Assembly (NCBI GenBank): GCA_025677815.1
Contig: JAIXMP010000052.1
Span: 1-64,000, forward strand
Length of the DNA: 64,000 nucleotides
Origin: Phascolomyces articulosus
Taxonomy: Eukaryota; Mucoromycota; Mucoromycetes; Mucorales; Lichtheimiaceae
Reading direction: 5' to 3'
Shown piece after piece: positions 59,701 to 64,000 of the stretch (positions within the stretch are counted from its first letter, which is position 1; the number at the start of each line of letters is the position of its first letter). A program made the position numbers and the translations under genes. The notes beneath the pieces were generated by a model that saw nothing but the letters and a program-made list of their open reading frames with translations, ran no database searches and was not told where the DNA came from.

Positions 59701-62700
59701 AATAGACACTACCCTGAGTGAGTATTATTTCAATTGGGAGGCTTTTTCATAACCAAAAAAAATACATTTTTTACTAATACTAGGCTTATTATTCTTTAGA
59801 TGGGAAAAAGCATTATACTATGTTGGTCGATTTTATGATAGGAATTTGAATGCTCAAGATGTACAACAAATGAATTCAAAGCAGTAAGTTTGGAATACAC
59901 CGTTGACGGCAGTTCATTGGAGAAACAAATGATACTGATATAATATTTGCAGGATGAAAATTGCAGGTTGCGTTGTTAATAGTTATATTCGCGCCTTAGC
60001 CTATGGATCGAAATATTTTTATTATACTATGCCAAGATTCTTAACACTTTGGATGGAATTCGGAGAGGTTATCAATAGTTTCCCTACCATGTAAGCGTAT
60101 AAGAAAGACACCATGAGTGAAAAAGAAAAAAAATGACTTAGTACGTATGCAATACATCTTGTCTTTTCTTCTTCTATACTTTAATAGGAAGGATAGTCAA
60201 GCGCGAAATGGTGCTTTTGAAGTATTTAGTACTATCAACAAAGCTCTCAAAGATCGTCTTCATTTAATTCAACCGTACCAGGTAGAATATTTTCTGTTTA
60301 TTCTTTTTTTTATTTTTCAACCCATTTTTTCTTTTTCCTAACTCTAAAATAATGATTATATTAGTTTGCTATGGTCCTTCCACGTCTCGTATCTCGTTTA
60401 TCTCATGCAAATGAATTGATTGGTGAAATTTTAATGAAAATTATTGGGATTGTATTTGTTGCATATCCTAGATCAACTATTTGGGCACTCTTACCTCCTG
60501 CTGAATCACGTAATGAAAAACTGCGTTTGCGAGCTAAGCGTATCTTAGATTTAGCTGAGGTAAAAAGAAAAAGAATACGTTTTACACAAAAAAAAAATCG
60601 AAATTTGGTTTTTCATCTCTATTAATCATGTTAATGATAGAACAATCCTGAAGACAACCGATCCCTTGCAACAATAATTACGGTTTGTATTTAGGATGGC
60701 AGAGAGAGGGGGGAAGAAAAAATGGAAGCGATGATGATTACTGTGATTTTATACAAAAAGAAAGACTAACAATGTATATTTTATATGCGAATATCATATT
60801 TATCTATATATATAGCAAGCGCGAATGTTTACCAAAGTTTTCAAAGTGCTTGCTAATCAAGAAACATCGCATGAACATCCACAAAAATTCAGTTCAAAAA
60901 CCATTCCTGGTCTTTTTGAAATTTCTAATTTAGAAATCTGTATCCCATCTCAGAAAGCACTAGTTCCTCAACTTCCAGAAGTATCTTCCGTTAATAATCA
61001 AAACCAACAAATACTATCGGATGATTTACCATTAATCAAAGGTTTGCTACTTGGGGGGTTGCTATAAATGTCTTTGATTTGGTTTGTTTCTAATAATGAT
61101 ATTTATATTAAGGTGTTGGAGCATTTTATGAGGTCATGCGCTCTTTACAACAACCCAAGAAATTTTCACTTATCGGCACGGATGGTAAAACGTACAATTT
61201 CTTGGTGAAACGAAATGATGATCTTCGAAAAGATGCTCGTATGATGGAATTCAATCATATGATTAGCACATTTTTGAAAAGAGATACCAAAGCAAGAGAA
61301 CGTGATTTATGTAAGTAATAATAACATTAATAGTAATGAAGGATATCCATGATGATGGAGAGCAGTATGTACTAACCAGTGATTTTGTAAAAAAAAAAAA
61401 AAGATATTCGAACCTATGGAATTATTCCTCTTGGTGAAAATTGGGGTTTAATCGAATGGGTGAATAACTTGCACCCTCTCAAGGCGATTGTTGCACACGA
61501 ATGGAGACATATTGGTATTGATATGAAGGTATATACATTTATTGAGTTATTATTAGATCTATTCAATAGGTATACAATGGATCTATAACTTTATCTATAT
61601 ATAAAAACACATAGAATATCAATATGTTGGCGCGAAAGTTATTGGAATCCGCGAAAACACCCGAAGAAAAAGAAAAAGTGTTTGTAAAAGAACTATTACC
61701 CAAGTAAGACCTTGTTGTAACATCTTCTACTCTATTTTTCTTTGGAGTTTAATGCATTTTTTTTGGGGGGGTTTAAAAAAAATGATAGGTGTCCTCCAGT
61801 GTTTAATAAATGGTTTTTGGAGCATTTTCCAGAACCTTCTCAATGGTTCATGAGCCGATCAAGATATATTCGAACTTTGGCGGTGATGTCCATTATTGGT
61901 TATATTCTTGGGTAAGTGTCTGTGATAATTGATCATTCTTACTATCAATTATATGGAAGGAAAGGATATGACTAACTTGAACCATGATAAATTAGTTTGG
62001 GCGATCGACATGCAGAAAACATATTATTCGATCAAACTACTGGCGATTGTGTCCATGTCGATGTTAATATGTTATTTGATCGAGTAAGCTTTGCTTTTCC
62101 TTTGTGATTTTCCGGATAACAAAACTATATATAACTTACAGATATTTATTTAGGGACAAGCATTAATGGTACCAGAAATCGTTCCTTTCCGTTTAACTCA
62201 TAATTTGGTAGATGCAATGGGAGCTTTACGTTATGAAGGTATACCTATACACAAATTGTCTTGTGCCTTTTTTTGGTGGTGAAAATCAAGCTTATTCATA
62301 TTGAATGGATTATTCGTGTTTATCCTTTTTATAGGAATGTTTAGAAGAACTTGTGAAGTAACATTGGATGTTATGCGTAAAAACAAGGTTCAATTATTAT
62401 CAGTGTTTGAGACTTTAACACACGATCCAATTACAGAATGGAGAAAAAAAAGTCCATCTAAAGTTCAGGTAAATAACTCAAAAAAGAAAACCCAAATGGA
62501 AGGACATACGGAATACATTTACAGGGATATTAATAGATCATTATTGTTATTATTTGTATCTGGATAAATCATATAGGAAGCTGCTCGGGAACAGTTACGT
62601 AAAATTGACATCAAGATCGATAGTGGTCGTACGATTCACGATGAAGTAAATGAATTAATCATTCATGCTTCATCGAACAAATATCTTAGTCAAATGTTTG

Positions 62701-62723
62701 TCGGTTGGGCATCTTATATCTAA
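53776..62723 (+). CDS. MEC1: ATR/Mec1/Rad3 checkpoint kinase (PIKK)
   Basis: Large PI3K-related kinase sensing RPA-coated single-stranded DNA and driving the S-phase/DNA-damage checkpoint. Over 20 exons from ATG 53776 ([20 protein letters not shown]) to TAA 62721-62723; the protein is roughly 2,000 residues. The N-terminal two thirds are helical HEAT-type repeats (e.g. the long exon 56850-58041). The FAT region covers about 58150-60560 ([40 protein letters not shown]). The kinase domain runs about 60830-62260: [20 protein letters not shown] then [11 protein letters not shown] (ATP-binding Lys), [14 protein letters not shown], catalytic [14 protein letters not shown], then [13 protein letters not shown] and [24 protein letters not shown] ends [20 protein letters not shown]. 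The conserved Phe of HVDFN is Val here. [17 protein letters not shown] and the FATC ending mark it as ATR rather than ATM or TOR. Some small exon borders are unverified. Confidence 0.93.
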
Positions 62724-64000
62724 AACATCAACAACAACTTTATGGCGTACAATTGATAATAAATGACTATTATTGTAAATACCCCATTTATCCCATGTAC
62801 ATATTATAATTTTACTTTTACACACACACAACTCACTTATTTGATCCATCATATAATCCCCTCTAGTTATTTTAATATACAAGCCAACACTTATTTTCTA
62901 CAGTCCTTTACTTTCAAAAAAAAAAAAAAAAAACTTTTAAATTCATTCGCTGACTGATCATCTTACCATTGTCTCTATTTACTATTACTTAGTCAGTTAT
63001 ATTGAATAAATCCCACATTATTATTAGCCTAAATCAAATTGTGGTTACCTTATTACGTATCTCATCAATTAAAATGTTATGTGTAAACCAATATTTTTTG
63101 TTAATACAACATATCTATATTCAAATATACTTTTGCCTTTCAACATCAGTGAAAAGAATTTATGCGTCTCATCGTCATATGCTATTAATTTCACGCACCA
63201 CAACACTCTCCATAGGTATTAGCCTACTTACTTTTCCTTGAAAATATATAAGAAGGTTGAATTATTTTATAAATAACTAAGGAGGTTTATACAAAAAAAT
63301 AATACATAAAATAGCGTTTAAATTTGCATCCGTTATTATGCCGTGTACAACAACATGAACCTTAAATTACTTGTATTTTAATGTTGTCAAAATTAAACCC
63401 TTGTTACTTTTTCTGAAAATATTAAAAGAAAAAAGTTCAGTAAAAAAAAAGTCTGGAACTCCTCTTTTTGCCAAGTCGTTCTTTTTCATGTGTTATAATC
63501 TATTTATATGAGCATGCTGCATGTTCTACATCTATTTACGTAAGAAATAAAGTTTTTATCACTACACATGACATTTTTTTAAAATTTTCTTTGTTGTTGT
63601 AATTGAAAATAAAAGGGAATAAAATGATTACACAGATCGTACTAAAGCTAAACCGAGGGAATAAAAAAAAATCAATGGATGGGCCACATGGGTGAAAAGA
63701 AAAAGAAAACCAGGTACTTCATGTTCTTTTTCGTTTTCACGGGTACAAAAGTGAGGTAACATTACGGAACATTTCGTATGTTTTTATATTAATGGCTTTT
63801 GGGAAAAAAGATCGTACCAATTTTTTTTTAACTATGCATGAATAAGAATGATTTTTTTAGGCTTAGTTGTTGTTATCTTATCCTTAATCTGGAGAAAGGG
63901 TTTCATATGTCCATTTATGTAAATGAAAATAATAAAGACGAGAGAAAAGGCAGATCCGTTGAATCTGCTGATCCCCACACACCACACTAAAAAAAAGTTT
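62724..64000. other. Downstream intergenic region to window end
   Basis: AT-rich 3' flank with an A run near 62915-62932; no supported gene on either strand. Short open frames are low-complexity. The window may stop just before the next gene. Confidence 0.5.

Noticed and set aside
1..64000. tRNA, rRNA, CRISPR and prokaryotic operon features
   Set aside because: Scanning for T-loop-like GGTTCRA sequences, 5S-like blocks and regularly spaced repeats gave no convincing candidate by eye; a covariance-model search would be needed to exclude tRNAs fully.

Overview
The window reads as nuclear DNA of a filamentous fungus of the Mucoromycota, most likely Mucorales. It is AT-rich, with genes broken by many short GT-AG introns (about 50-130 bp), long homopolymer runs and microsatellites. 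Gene content fits: a RAD51 recombinase, an ATR/Mec1 kinase, a casein kinase 1 of the Hrr25/Hhp1 type, a GGA trafficking adaptor, a mitochondrial glycine carrier (Hem25), a SulP sulfate permease and a stand-alone IucA/IucC synthetase of the kind that makes rhizoferrin, the siderophore typical of Mucorales. The species cannot be fixed from the sequence alone.

Layout. 1-2.1 kb: decayed coding remnants, including a retroelement ORF1-like piece. 3.1-6.2 kb (+): GGA adaptor. 6.9-9.1 kb (-): casein kinase 1, divergent from a small low-complexity gene at 9.6-10.3 kb (+). 13.5-14.1 kb (+): a candidate four-exon small gene with a purine/CA-rich leader and a hairpin just after its stop. 14.7-16.1 kb (+): RAD51, convergent with a SulP permease at 16.8-19.4 kb (-). 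23.75-26.04 kb (-): NIS siderophore synthetase. 29.7-36.0 kb is the most accessory-like stretch: an intact eight-exon gene that appears to join a PD-(D/E)XK-like segment ('GEDKP') to an alpha-crystallin/Hsp20 domain, a broken copy of its last exon 2 kb downstream, and a recent 2.5-copy tandem repeat of 256-258 bp. 36.4-39.0 kb (+): a secreted/membrane kelch protein. 39.3-42.3 kb is a graveyard: a D-2-hydroxyacid dehydrogenase pseudogene, a retroelement ORF1 remnant and a transposase N-terminal remnant. 42.7-44.3 kb (-): HEM25. 44.3-51.6 kb has no convincing gene but holds a GC-richer repeat-like island and a strong hairpin. 51.7-52.0 kb (+): a small hypothetical gene. 53.8-62.7 kb (+): a large, heavily spliced ATR/Mec1 gene. 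The last 1.3 kb is empty.

There is no operon-like logic, as expected for a eukaryote. RAD51 and the ATR kinase both serve genome maintenance but lie 38 kb apart and look unlinked in regulation. A ~120-bp dispersed repeat occurs three times (11.5, 29.5 and 53.0 kb), one copy just upstream of the nuclease-like/Hsp20 gene. That gene with its decayed duplicate is the best candidate here for something not yet described. All family assignments come from reading motifs in the translations and from memory; no database search was run.
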